Position numbers and translations under genes: made by a program. Below are positions 32,216 to 43,625 of a stretch of DNA of 64,000 nucleotides, piece by piece (within the stretch, counting starts at the first letter, position 1; each line of letters opens with the position of its first letter). The DNA lies in the NCBI GenBank assembly GCA_019925095.2, contig CM034394.1:23112272-23176271 (forward strand). The letters run 5' to 3'. The DNA comes from Dendrolimus kikuchii. Lineage: Eukaryota > Arthropoda > Insecta > Lepidoptera > Lasiocampidae. Below the pieces are notes generated by a model. That model worked only from the letters and a program-made list of their open reading frames with translations, searched no databases and had not been told where the DNA came from.

Positions 32216-32690
32216 CAACAGCCCATAAACACCCCACTACTGGGCTCGGGCCTCGCACTATAGGGGAACGGACAGTATACCACGCTTGTCCAAGGCGGTT
32301 TGGTAGGTTGGACACATCGGTTATCTCGATTCTCTTGCGAGAATACTGCAAGAATATTTACCACATTCTTCACAAAGCTTCTAAGTCCTGTATGTGACTA
32401 GATAGCCCATCAATCTTTTCTCGATTCATGCTTTCGTCAAATTTTAAACTTACTTTTGATCGAAGTCTGGACTTTCCATTTTTAACACATTTGATTTCAA
32501 ATATTTACTGTTATTTCTAAATTATCAAGCAAGTTTCATCACGATGTTTGCCGTCACCGTTGTTAGTGGTGGTAATTGTAACAATATGCACATTAGGTCA
32601 GGAAACTGCCTAAGAGGTGCATGTATTCCGGCTAGGTTTCGCAACCCGCGCTCATTGGGTTCGGGACGCGTGCGCTGAACATTACGCTAC
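32216..32690 (-). mobile_element. Family D SINE, copy D1, interrupted
   Basis: 32216-32345 starts AACAGCCCATAAACACC and runs to GTTATCTCGATTCTC. 32524-32690 resumes with CAAGTTTCATCACGATG and ends in a degraded tRNA-like segment (complement contains GCGCGGGTTGCGAAACC, a mutated B box). About 180 bp between them (32346-32523) is foreign relative to D2 at 48083. Confidence 0.6.
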
Positions 32691-32764
32691 CACGACTTTG
32701 TACTTTGTACGAAAAATATACATGTATTCAATGTTTTTTAGGCTTTTGATGAAGTTATTAATAG

Positions 32765-33250
32765 TGTTACAACCTAGACGCCGACAAAAACAAATTCACA
32801 CCTGCATACCTGTAAAAACATATTTTATTACCTTTCAGCATTTGAACTTCTTTTGTTTACTTATTTATTGACATGCGTTTACTAATTATTCTAGAGAACA
32901 GTCAATTGTTTTATTGTACTCGTTTATGGTCGTTGCGGTCGACTCATTAGCCAGGTGTGTCGGATTTAAAGTACAAACTGATTCTAGGAAATTCAGTCCA
33001 CGCGGCCTGACGGACATATTGCATCTGTGCAGTATAAAGCAATGCCTCGGTTGAGGGACGAGGCAGTCTGGCCATAACCACGAGCGAAGCAAGACGTGTG
33101 TACTACATTCGGTAATATATTTAGTGACGGACTTTGTACGTTTTATGGAATTACGATCTTCTGGATTCATAATTTCGGATTACGTTCGGTAATCTATGGC
33201 TTCTTTAATTCCGTTATGTTTTAGAGAAATATAAAGTTCTCGTGTATTTA
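32765..33250 (+). mobile_element. Diverged relative of the 9178 solo LTR
   Basis: Starts TGTTACAACC and keeps CACCTGCATACCTGTA, TTGTACTCGTTTATGG, GACATATTGCATC, GAGGCAGTCTGGCC and GTGACGGACTTTG in the same order and spacing as 9178-9679. The right end is unclear, and the TTCAGTT/AATAAA part has been lost or replaced. Confidence 0.65.
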
Positions 33251-33960
33251 GTTCAAGGAGTTTCATTGTTTTTTAAATATATACGGAACCATATCTTGCC
33301 TTTACAAATGCTCTGTTATAAAAATAATATTTTCACAATTATAATAAAATCAAGAATTTACAAGGTAATGAGCACACACAAAAGTACGTGAATTTATAAG
33401 TATTTATTAAAATCAGCGGGTGGTATTTACATGTTTATTTCTAAGATGTCGTGATAGCATCGTATTTCAGTCTACTACACGACTAAACAAATTGCGCGCT
33501 TGTTCATTGTTTGTATTTTGTATTAGATAACCGAAAAAATATTCGTCTGTATGAAGTTCATGGTTTCATATATTGTTTAGGCAATGTGAAATAATTTATG
33601 AGTACATTTTTACGTTATCCTGTAGTAGGGTACCGTTTTGCCAAATTAAAATGTTCATTTCTTAATATGCAGGTGTTTTGCAAAATACTTGAGTCAGCAG
33701 AGATACTTTTCTAAGTCACAGAGATGTTTGCCAATAAGCTGATATTAGACGGTTCATTCCTATCTTTCAAATTGGAAGAATCAACCAAAGTGATCGTATA
33801 TAAACATATAATTGAACAATTCAGTGTCATTGAATATCGACGTGGTCTTTCAGTACTGTGCCTTTCAATTGGACTTATTTATTTATTTGGACAACACAAC
33901 ATATAACAGTCAATAGTTCATTAGCATTGTCTATCTATCTATAATAATATAATATTCTAA
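33251..33960. other. No supported gene
   Basis: AT-rich. The 60-codon ORF 33724-33906 is unassigned. Confidence 0.5.
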
Positions 33961-34557
33961 ACATGCCGTATCTCGGGCCACGGACTGGTTGTGTCCAGTT
34001 ATATTTGTACCTGTGTTATACCGGCATAATTGCGCAAGTGTGCGGGGCAACACACGTGTGCAGCCCCGCTACATTACATCCCTTCCGGAAAAAAAATATC
34101 TCCCACAAAACAGTTTGTGCCAAAATCGAACTTTTATCTTCCAGTTTATTAATCGAATTTAATCGAATTAAAAAAAAAAAAACAAATTCCGTGAAAAGTG
34201 CTCCCCGCGTATTAATCGAATCGGAAAAAAATAATTAATTAATAAATTTTCAAAAAGCCAAAGTGATCAATTAACACAAAAGTACAAAAAAAGTACAAAA
34301 AAAAAACAAGTTAAAAAAACCCAGTGTACAAAAACTGAACTATATTCCCATTTTGGACTTAATAAGGAAAATAATCCGCGTAAATCCAAATTATTGAATA
34401 AGGTGTAAACCGGCTGCCACAAATAAATACCCTGACTGACGCAGTGTGGACAAAAAATCGGCTTACTCACATTTTTTGTGCCACCTTAATAGGCCGATCA
34501 CCCTACATACCCAATTGCCTAACTCAGTTATACAAAAAAAATATACTAAAACAAAAC

Positions 34558-35637
34558 ATGACGAGCAAAAACTGTCACACGTGCAACGAAACCATACAGA
34601 GTTCATCTTATTTGGAGTGTTCAAAATGTAACAAAAACTACGACCTGACCTGTGCGAACTTAACAGAAAAAGCATATAAGGCCCTGACCCAATCTTACAA
34701 AAAAAGCTGGTTATGCCCAAACTGTACCTGCTCCCGTCCCAAAGGCGAGGCTACACCGACTCCAAACCGCTTGTCAACAGATGGGGGGTCAAAGGACATT
34801 CACAACAAAACAGCAAAGCTTACTACAACCCGTAGTTCGAAACCTAAAACAAAGCCGAACAAAGAAAACTCGCTTAGTCTGACCGATCTCACCGATCCCA
34901 CACTTTTAACTGAAATTCGCCTATTAAGGCAGGAAATCAGTGACATGAAGGCGCAAAACGTGGAAATTAGCCTCTTGCGTCAGGAACTTCTTGAACTCAA
35001 ACACCAAATAACAGCTATGTCATCAACAGCTCTAGAAAACCAAACTAAAGTCCGCGAAGAACTAGAAACAGCCCAAAAGAGCATTATTGATCTTAAATGC
35101 ACAGTAACTCAACTTCAACAGCGCCTAAACTTCCAAGAACAGAACGAACTAAGAAATGAGATAGAAATCATTGGCATTCCGGAACTAAACAACGAGAACT
35201 TAGCCCACGTCATCCAAGTGACATCGCAGAAAATAGGCATACAACTTGCTGAAACAGACATCGACTACATGTCACGCATCGGTCCTAAACGTTCCCAAGA
35301 GACTCACTCATTGACTACAAGACAACATCAACCCCGTCCAATAATCGTTAAACTATTACGACGCCAGAAAAGAAATGAAATAATCAGCGCTGCCAAAGCT
35401 AGAAAAAATCTCACATCTGAAAGCATAGTTCCTGGGTCTCCCAAGAAAATATACATAAATGAGCGACTTACCAAAGACCATCGAGTGTTATTTCGTGAAG
35501 CCAGGGACCAAGCTGCAGCTAATAAATTTAAATACTGCTGGATTAAAAACGGAGGTATATTTGTCCGTGAAAATGATAATAAGCCAGCGATTAAAATTAA
35601 TAGCATTAATGACCTCAATAAATACGTTGTGTCTTAA
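34558..35637 (+). CDS. LINE ORF1 protein (PHD-like finger, coiled coil, RRM-like)
   Basis: 359 residues from the ATG at 34558; the upstream in-frame ATG at 34444 adds 38 residues with no motif, so the later start, immediately before the finger, is preferred. Residues 6-56 form a C4-x-C3 PHD-like finger: C6, C9, C21, C24, then YDLTC (C32) and C53/C56, with aspartate where the usual histidine would be. Residues ~116-200 are a heptad-rich coiled coil (TEIRLLRQEISDMKAQNVEI). Residues ~201-290 begin NEIEIIGIPE, as in LINE ORF1 RRM domains. A C-terminal block (LTKDHRVLFREARDQAAANK) completes it. The known role of the family is RNA chaperone and RNP formation. No stops or shifts. Confidence 0.85.
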   Translation: MTSKNCHTCNETIQSSSYLECSKCNKNYDLTCANLTEKAYKALTQSYKKSWLCPNCTCSRPKGEATPTPNRLSTDGGSKDIHNKTAKLTTTRSSKPKTKPNKENSLSLTDLTDPTLLTEIRLLRQEISDMKAQNVEISLLRQELLELKHQITAMSSTALENQTKVREELETAQKSIIDLKCTVTQLQQRLNFQEQNELRNEIEIIGIPELNNENLAHVIQVTSQKIGIQLAETDIDYMSRIGPKRSQETHSLTTRQHQPRPIIVKLLRRQKRNEIISAAKARKNLTSESIVPGSPKKIYINERLTKDHRVLFREARDQAAANKFKYCWIKNGGIFVRENDNKPAIKINSINDLNKYVVS

Positions 35638-35870
35638 ACCTGCCAGATATCATTGTGAATTAAATTCTGTATTAGATGTAAGTCCAATTACTGCCACTCG
35701 TATATGCCATGTGCCCGTAAGTTTTTATATCACTGTATTACATATATGCTTTACTCAGTACACAAACACACACTACACACATTTCAAATATACAACACTA
35801 TACAACACTAAACACCAAAACAGTATATACCCATTTTTGTTAAATGCTCATTGTCACACTAATCACATAA

Positions 35871-38800
35871 CATTTATGCAATATTACATGTCTCCATATT
35901 TATTACACTCATCTCCAGGCTCTCTTTCTACATATACTACACGTCGAACAAACATATCTTATAAAATTCAATATTGACATCATATCTGAATCAGATAAAG
36001 TCCTCAATATAAACTGTCATAATATCGAAAGCCTGGAAAAATGTAGTGAATACGTTCCAAACACAAAATCTAATTGGAAACTACTAACGTTTAATATTAG
36101 AAGTATATCAAAAAACTTTGATGAATTTACAGTAGTTCTGGGGCGCCTAAAAATTGAATTTGATGTTATTATTCTTACAGAGTGTTGGTTAAATGAATAT
36201 ATGACCTTACCATCTCTATCAGGATATAATTCATACAGAACAAATAAATACATAAACAAAAGCGGTGGGGTTACTGCGTATGTTAAAAATTCATGGGATG
36301 CTACAGTATCTGAACCAACAATTGAAGATTGTAATTGCCTAGAAATAGACCTGTGCCCTACTATCACTATACTTGGGGTGTATCGATCACCATCCTTTAC
36401 ATCTTTGGAGTCTTTTCTCTTTTCCCTTGATCAGTTACTGAAAAGTGTCAGTACAAAGCAACGTTTAATTCTTGCAGGTGATTTAAACATAAACATAAAC
36501 GAAATTACACTCAATGAACAAAGTTCTGACTATCTCAATATGCTAGCAGGACACTTCTTAATACCTGCAATTACTAAACCAACAAGATCAAATGCATGTC
36601 TAGACCACATCTTTGTAAAGAATCCAAATGACGAATTAGGTACAGGAGTAGGTTTAATAGCCCACACAGATATAACTGATCACAGACTGTGTATGTTATA
36701 CTTACCCTTTTCCCCAAAAAAACCTTTTAAAAAACATCGGACGAGATTAGTCACGAATTACTCCGCTGTAGCTGACTCATTAGAACAGATAGATTGGTCA
36801 ACTATAACTAAAAGTGAGGACGTCGATAATGCAACGATTCTATTTCAAAACTATCTAAGTCAGTCAATCTTAAAAAATACAAAAGAAATTGTTATTCCAA
36901 GGACCAAATACAACCTCAAACCCTGGATAACTCCCGGCTTAATGAGGTGTCAAAGAAATCGTGACTCCCTACATCTCCAATCAAAAAAAGATCCCACTAA
37001 CGTAGTCCTAAATATAACATATAAAAGATATCGCAACTTCCTGAATAAGCTTCTCATGAAGATCAAGACTTCATATGAAAATCAGCAACTGTCAAAATAT
37101 TGTAACAATCCCAAAATGCTTTGGCAAACGATAAACAATATCTGTAATTTATCTAAATCCCGCAATACACCAACAGAATTAATTAGACCTGATAATCCAA
37201 ACGACTCACTAAATGACTGTAACAGATACTTCGCAAACGTTGGTAGCGCCCTGGCAAACCAAACACTAACCAAACTAAACTGCACAGAGACCACCCTCGC
37301 TTCTGACATTAAAGCCGATAATTCTCCACTCCATTCGTTACTCATGTACCCTACTGATGAAGAAGAAGTGGGCTCATTCATCAATGAGCTCAGGATAGGT
37401 AGTGCTCCTGGTGCAGATAACTGTGACCCCCTTCTAATTAAAATGATAAAGCCTATCATAATACAACCTTTTACCCATATATGCAATATCAGTTTAAGCA
37501 CTGGAAAATTCCCGGATAAGTGGAAACTAGGCCAAATATCGCCAATTTACAAAGGTGGTGATAGAACCCTCCCTAGCAACTACAGGCCAATCACCTTATT
37601 AAGTGTATTCTCAAAGTTACTAGAGAAAGTAGTTAACAAACGGCTTGTCGATTTCTTGGAAAAATACTCTCTTATCTCTGATAAGCAGTTCGGATTTCGG
37701 CAGAATATATCAACAGAAGATGCCGTCCTAGCTCTAACAAAGTCAATCGCCACATCCCTGGACCAAAATCAATGTTGCCTAGGTGTATTCCTAGATTTAG
37801 CGAAAGCTTTTGACACGGTCTCGATTCCCATCCTCCTTAGTAAACTAAATCATATTGGTGTAAGAGGTATAAGTCACGAATGGTTTAAAAGCTACCTGAG
37901 TAATCGCTGTCAATTTGTTAAGGTGGGATCGCATTGTAGTGAACAGCATACAGTAAATTTTGGAGTACCCCAAGGCAGCATTTTAGGACCTACACTATTC
38001 TTAATATATATTAATGAACTGCCGAAAATTCCGATCCAGGGCGCTAACATAATATGTTATGCAGATGATACGGTTGTATTATTTAACAACAAATCCTGGG
38101 AGTCAGTGTTTAAAACAGCTCAGACAGGCTTAACCGACATCAGTAAATGGCTAAACAATAACCTACTAACATTAAACACTAAAAAAACTAAATATTTAAC
38201 GTTTCATAAAACCCGTGCTTCCCAACCTCGTACGCATCCTAAATTATATCTGTCGCACAGCCTAAGCTCTTGTATACAGTCCTCTGATCATCCCCCGTCG
38301 ATCGAACACACCACATCTATTACGTATCTTGGTATCCAACTAGATGAAAAATTAAATTTCAAAAGTCATATTACATCCCTATCTAAAAGAGTCAGAAAAA
38401 CCATTTACATCATGAAATCCCTCTGTAGCTGTGCGACACCAAAAACTTTAAAAATGGTTTACTATGCGCTGTGCCAGTCGTTACTTCTATACTGTCTTGC
38501 TGCTTGGGGAGGAATCCCAAAAACAAACATTATAGAGGTAGAACGAGCACAGCGAGCAGTACTTAAAGTTATGCATAAAAAACCGTACAGATATCCCACC
38601 AATACACTATACATAGAAAGTGACGTTTTGACAGTCCGACAACTCTATATTTGCAAGGTAGCCACAGCAATTCATAAACAAAACCTAAATGCCCCTAACT
38701 TCCAATACCTCAGCTCCCGTAGAATTTATAATATACCCTTACCTAAAATACATACAACCTTTGCCAAACGCCTTCCTCCATATATCCATATATCCATTTA

Positions 38801-38924
38801 TAATAAAGTATGCCAAAACACACCCTCCGCCAAAGAAATGTCAGCACCAAAGTTTAAACACCAAGTTAGTAAATGGTTAAAAACATTAAATTACAGTGAC
38901 ACAGAAAGCACAATACTAAACTGA
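35871..38924 (+). CDS. LINE ORF2: APE endonuclease and reverse transcriptase
   Basis: The frame is open from 35871 and the first ATG is at 36201 (907 aa from there). Endonuclease motifs begin before that ATG: LLTFNIRS at ~36080 and LTECWL at ~36175 (catalytic Asn and Glu), then GVYRSPS, AGDLNINI, LDHIFV and TDHRLCML. RT blocks follow in order: GQISPIYKGGD, SNYRPITLLS, FGFRQNIST, FLDLAKAFDTV, GVPQGSILGPTLFLIYINEL, YADDTVVLF (YADD at 38058-38069), LNTKKTKYL and YLGIQLDEKLNF. The C-terminus has C-x-L-x-AWGG and no RNase H. It nicks target DNA and primes cDNA synthesis there. All catalytic residues appear present; the missing ATG upstream of the endonuclease suggests a lost start codon, non-AUG start or reinitiation after ORF1. 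Confidence 0.88.
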   Translation, partial: HLCNITCLHIYYTHLQALFLHILHVEQTYLIKFNIDIISESDKVLNINCHNIESLEKCSEYVPNTKSNWKLLTFNIRSISKNFDEFTVVLGRLKIEFDVIILTECWLNEYMTLPSLSGYNSYRTNKYINKSGGVTAYVKNSWDATVSEPTIEDCNCLEIDLCPTITILGVYRSPSFTSLESFLFSLDQLLKSVSTKQRLILAGDLNININEITLNEQSSDYLNMLAGHFLIPAITKPTRSNACLDHIFVKNPNDELGTGVGLIAHTDITDHRLCMLYLPFSPKKPFKKHRTRLVTNYSAVADSLEQIDWSTITKSEDVDNATILFQNYLSQSILKNTKEIVIPRTKYNLKPWITPGLMRCQRNRDSLHLQSKKDPTNVVLNITYKRYRNFLNKLLMKIKTSYENQQLSKYCNNPKMLWQTINNICNLSKSRNTPTELIRPDNPNDSLNDCNRYFANVGSALANQTLTKLNCTETTLASDIKADNSPLHSLLMYPTDEEEVGSFINELRIGSAPGADNCDPLLIKMIKPIIIQPFTHICNISLSTGKFPDKWKLGQISPIYKGGDRTLPSNYRPITLLSVFSKLLEKVVNKRLVDFLEKYSLISDKQFGFRQNISTEDAVLALTKSIATSLDQNQCCLGVFLDLAKAFDTVSIPILLSKLNHIGVRGISHEWFKSYLSNRCQFVKVGSHCSEQHTVNFGVPQGSILGPTLFLIYINELPKIPIQGANIICYADDTVVLFNNKSWESVFKTAQTGLTDISKWLNNNLLTLNTKKTKYLTFHKTRASQPRTHPKLYLSHSLSSCIQSSDHPPSIEHTTSITYLGIQLDEKLNFKSHITSLSKRVRKTIYIMKSLCSCATPKTLKMVYYALCQSLLLYCLAAWGGIPKTNIIEVERAQRAVLKVMHKKPYRYPTNTLYIESDVLTVRQLYICKVATAIHKQNLNAPNFQYLSSRRIYNIPLPKIHTTFAKRLPPYIHISIYNKVCQNTPSAKEMSAPKFKHQVSKWLKTLNYSDTESTILN

Positions 38925-38938
38925 CCACAACACTAGGG

Positions 38939-39091
<153 letters not shown>

Positions 39092-39489
39092 AATACCACA
39101 CGCACTCATAGTTTTAGGTTAATTAATTAATAAATCAATTATATTTAAGTTTCTATAATAAAATTGTGTTGGGTGCCGCGATACAGACCTAGAGTCTAGT
39201 GCAGCAACCGCCGCCAAAAATAATTTGTAGCCTTAATTTTAACTACTATATAAGTTTTAGATGTAATTATATAAGTCAGAATACCTAAGAAATAAGGCAA
39301 ATCTTATTCACTATGAAGTAATATGTGCAAATAAATGAATCGTTCAGCATACCTTTCTAACGTGCACCCAAGACCATTTTTAAAACTTAAAATCCTGAGA
39401 TTTCAAATTGATTCAATGTGGTTGATCCGTCTAATATAACCGTTACGAAATTTTTCGCTACACATAAACGGATTCTTGTGCGCTCTGTT

Positions 39490-39648
39490 TTCTTACACCT
39501 TCTCCCAATTATTTGGGGTCGGCTCAATATATTTTTACCTTTCATACTCTTCCATTCTGGCATACTTCCTCTGTCACACCAGAAATCATCATGCCATCTT
39601 TCACACAATCTCTTTTTTGGTCTACCTACACATTTGTACCCATCAATC
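39490..39648 (-). pseudogene. LINE ORF C-terminal fragment (CADPK type)
   Basis: Complement carries the region aligned with 51826-52040 (landmarks ATTTGGGGTCGGC, CACACCAGAAATCATCATG, CTCTTTTTTGGTCTACC). It is frameshifted. It butts directly onto family A copy A13, which uses the boundary at 39649. Confidence 0.5.
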
Positions 39649-39932
39649 TTTTTTTATTCCATGACTTTAGCAGACTGGCAGACGACCCACCTGATGGAAA
39701 GCAGATACCATCACCTATGGACATAAGCAACACTAAAAGTGCTACAAATACGCTGCTGCTCTCTTAGTGGAGACTAGAACCTGGCGACTAATGCTGGAAC
39801 ACAACTTAAGGTTGTTATCGCGGCATACTCTAAACCAGGGGTGGTAGCCACCCAGACGGGCAAATACGGTTGGTTTGTCGCCTCTTACGACAGGCCGCAG
39901 GAAATTATATTCTTTCTCTGTTCCTGTATAGA
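39649..39932 (-). mobile_element. Family A repeat, copy A13
   Basis: T-run at 39649, then ACTTTAGCAGACTGGCAGACG through to CTGTTCCTGTATAGATG. A ~25-bp loss occurs in the palindrome region. The three ORFs covering it are incidental. Confidence 0.7.
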
Positions 39933-41127
39933 TGAAATTTTCCAGTTTAACACCTTCTCAACTCAACTTCTTCATCCCAATTTTTCAATAAGTAAACGCA
40001 AAAAATTAAAACGCACAGAACACTCAGATCTCTTCCATTACATTTGTTTTCCCATTTTATTTCACGTACACAGGAAAAGTGCGAGTGGCGTACAGCGCGC
40101 GGCACAAGTTTATGACACCAACTTGTCGGTTCGCTGTAATTTATTGCGGTAGACTTGAAGCTGACTCTCTCGCTATTAGCTGGATTGTACGTTTTATACA
40201 AGGAATAGACCGAGACTAAATTACTGACGGACATACCTAATCTAGGATACACTTATGTGTGAATTGTATCATGTGAAGAGCAACATGTATTTGTGTTATT
40301 GATTAGTCTCCCAATGAATAAGAAATATTTTTGGTCCTTCGTGCCGGATTAGTATACGCTGCTTTACGAACGAAACGTAAGGCAATGTTGTAGCACTTTT
40401 CGTATAATTACAAACTATTAGGTCAGCTAAAGTCACTGTTATTCAATAACTAAGGCACCTGTATCTCATTGAAACGATGTGAGCTCGAATTATAGTCAGA
40501 GCATGCATACTTAGGCAGTTTCTCTGACCAAAGAAATAAATCATGAAGAAATTAAATAATCGACCTATAAACCCAGGAATCTGCCTTAATCAAAAGTAAC
40601 AAAAAGCAGGTACATTTTTTGTTTTCTAAAAATGGAAAGCTTAAGCCCAGCAGTAGTACGTTAAGTACGTTAAAGAGCTGTTATTGTTTTTACGCTGTTT
40701 TAATATGAAACTAAAGTAAAACTAATTACAATAGAACTTTCGATATTTGACTAATTTATCCTAAAAATCGTGTTTTAAATAATGAAACATCAAAAAGTTA
40801 GAGACCTACGAAGAATACCTCAAGTCATGTAAAATATACAAACTTTTCAGAGTTACATTTTTAGTAGGTGATGATCATTTATCTTCCGTAATACAAGGCA
40901 AATTCACCGCTTCTTATGCTTTAATAGTAACTAAAATTTCTTTACAAGCAGTGGTAGACTCATGACTCTCAATAAGTAATCTGTAATATTCCATTTTGTT
41001 ATAAATACATTCATTTTTATTCAGATAATCATTACTGTCATCGACATTGACAAACTGCAAGAGTGTCGTTTACGCTGGTACCGCTAAGTTTTACGGAGAC
41101 CAGCTAATTATGTAGAGAACAAATGTC
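39933..41127. other. No supported gene
   Basis: AT-rich. TTTTTGGTCCTTCGTGCCGG at 40328-40347 loosely resembles the leader just downstream of LTRs in BEL/Pao-type elements, but no LTR is visible. Confidence 0.4.
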
Positions 41128-41343
41128 TAGCTATGCCGCCTCCGCCAGGTCCCGGTCGAAGGGGGAGGCCCAGGAAATGTAGGCTTGATGTTGTGAAGGA
41201 CGACATGCGTACCAATGGTCTCAAAACGGGGGATGCTGAAGACCGCGCGCAGTGGAGTAGAAAAAGTAGAAAGCGGATCCTGGGCGTCGGAGTGAACGCT
41301 CCGAACGCAACCCGGATTTACATCCGGATGATGATGATGATGA
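41128..41343 (+). pseudogene. RTE-type LINE C-terminus with (GAT)n tail
   Basis: The plus frame 41133-41381 reads GRRGRPRKCRLDVVKDDMRT, then DAEDRAQWSRKSRK and a GATGATGATGATGA tail at about 41327-41343. GRP(R/K)-x-x-W/RLD-x-V-K-x-D(M/L) followed by DRxxW is the usual end of RTE/BovB-like polymerases, and a GAT-rich tail fits. Strongly 5'-truncated. Separate from family B, which has a different C-terminus and tail. Confidence 0.65.
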
Positions 41344-42064
41344 ATCATTACTGTCATCAGCTTATGTACTTTATGGAATAACATTAAGACTAAATATACT
41401 TATAGGTATGAGCATAGTGTTATTATACTAAGGCAGCAAGAACAAAGACTACATAATAATTTTCATACATCTGAAAAAATGGCTTTCTTTGTTTCAAACC
41501 GACAATCAGAGATATATCACTACAAAACCATCACGTGAATGCAGTGAGCAATTGAGCTGTTACTTACAACTTGACAATTTTTCTATGAAACCCAAGCTAA
41601 GTCAGTTTCAGTCTTAAAATAAAGGAATTAAGTCCAATTCGTAGATCTAAGTATATTGGACATGGTGGAAATATAAGGGGGCTAGTACACGCGAAGTGCT
41701 CATATTAACTGATGTAGTATATCCATAGGTCTTGCAAAGTAAGGGAGATTCTAAACTAGGTTTTTAGGACATGTAGATCTATCTTCTACATGTAATCGTG
41801 TAATGCAATCGGAAACAAATGCTTTGTTTCTGCATTTGTGCTCGCTTGTCCTCATATTGTAGTCTTCAGTTTAACATGCACTTGAAGAGGTTAACTTATT
41901 GTTATAATTATTTTTTACAATCAGTTCTAGATTAATACAGAAATTTATTTACAAACTACAGGTTACCACGCGGCTACGCCTCGTGTCAAACCCTACCCAG
42001 TAGCTTTATTTTACTTACACAAGAACTTAATTCGGTTTTTTATATATAATATACCTATATATAT
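41344..42064. other. No supported gene
   Basis: AT-rich, nothing identified. Confidence 0.5.
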
Positions 42065-42396
42065 GAAGAGAGTGTCGGGGTGAAGGTAAGGAAAGGAATG
42101 CTCCGGTGGTTCGGGCATGTGGAAAGAATGCATGACGAAAAATGACTAAACAGATATACAATGCAAAAGTGGATGGATGCAGAAGTCGTGGAAGGCCAGG
42201 ACACACCTTCCATGATCAAATTGATCGTGTACTAGCAGAAGGTGATGTCAGGAGCCTTAAGAACAGACGAGCGTGCATGACAAGAGTTATGAATGTCAAA
42301 GAAGCAAGTGAGGTGTGTAAGAATAAGCCTAAATGGCGCTCTGTTGTTCGTGCCTACCCCGCAAGGGAACTGGCGTGAAGTTATGTATGTATGTAT
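42065..42396 (+). mobile_element. Family B LINE, copy B8
   Basis: Begins at KESVGVKVRKG (5'-truncated). A single-base loss in GACGAAAAATGAC (others GATGAAAGAATGAC) shifts the frame, so the visible ORF starts only at MTKQIYNAKVDG (42142) and runs cleanly to AYPARELA. Confidence 0.8.
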
Positions 42397-42860
42397 ATCT
42401 CGCTAAAACTCTAGAACGGCTGGACTGATTTGGCTAATTTTGGTTTTGAATTATTTGTAAAATTCCAGGGAAGGTTTAAAAGGTGAGTGAACATGAAAAA
42501 AATGCTTGAAATATAGTAAAAACAACAATTTTGCTTTTCCTTAGAAACTATTCCTACCTGTCAAATATTCGATGTTCGTCCCGTCGTTTAGAAATCAATT
42601 AAATTTAAAAGTCATAAAAAAAATTTAGCATAAATTTAACAGACAAGCAAAAAGAAGACCTGATGAAAAGCGCTTGCCATCGCTTATGCACATTTGTATC
42701 ACCAAAGTGCTGCCAGTGCTGTGCTGTGCTTAAGTGGACCCAGACTTTGGCGACCTAGCTCACTGGAATACAGAGGTTCCGCGTACGATTCTGTTATTTA
42801 GTATGGTCTGGATGTCCAGGATCGACCATAGTGTATTCGTAATTTATTTAACTAATTCCC
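42397..42860. other. Old repeat debris (family E, A and C fragments)
   Basis: 42397-42500 has ACTCTAGAACGGCTGGACTG, an old retroelement-tail signature. 42638-42737 is a diverged family A piece (AGACCTGATGAAAAGCG, CATTTGTATCACCAAAG). 42748-42850 resembles a decayed family C SINE (TATGGTCTGGATGTCCAGG). Confidence 0.4.
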
Positions 42861-43312
42861 GGTTTCTGAGGTTACTAGTTATGAGTTCAATAACAATTGA
42901 TTCCATAAAGTTATGTAATAGATAAACTTAGATTAACTGTTAACCTACAACTAGTATCAAAACTCGCCACTAGATGAATCTAATTAAGAAGGAATATTTA
43001 ATATTTATTAAATCAAACAAAAACGTCAACAACAAAACATCAAACAAAAGATATGGAATAGCTAAACGCCTAATATTGGTCAGTTAAGTTGTACCTAGTT
43101 TAACTATCGTAGGATGGTATTGTGGCGTTCTTTGAACGGAACTATTAATATTTGGTACTGACAACACTAGGACGGCCATTTTAGGCAACACTGGTTTCAA
43201 TACCTCAATTTGACAGCTGCACACAAGGGTCTTGATTCAAACAATGTTATTATTGTATTCGTAGCATAAAAAGTATACATATGTAAACCAAACAAACCAA
43301 TGTCAGAATAGA
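42861..43312. other. No supported gene
   Basis: Nothing identified. Confidence 0.5.
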
Positions 43313-43625
43313 ATCCGTGCAGGAACGGAGAAAGAATACAATTTCCTGCGGCCGGGCGGCCTGTCGTAATAGGCGACCAAACAACCCACAGCCAGGTGGT
43401 AGGGCATTTGCCTGACTGGATGGCTATCACCCCTAGTCTAAAGTATGTCGCCATAACAACCTTGAGTTGTGTTCCGGCATTAGTGACCAGGTTCCAGTCT
43501 CCCTTAAGAGAGCAGCAGCGCATTTGTAGCACCTTTGTTGTTACAAGTGTCTATAGGCGATGGTAACCGCTTTCCATCAAGTGGGCCGTCTGCCTGTCTG
43601 CTGAACTCCTACAATTAAAAAATAA
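43313..43625 (+). mobile_element. Family A repeat, copy A15 (full length)
   Basis: ATCCGTGCAGGAACGGAG to CTCCTACAATTAAAAAATAAA. The AATAAA-type end is mutated (CAATTAAA). Confidence 0.78.

Noticed and set aside
40320..40350. BEL/Pao retrotransposon leader
   Set aside because: A 20-base resemblance without LTR, primer site or gag nearby.
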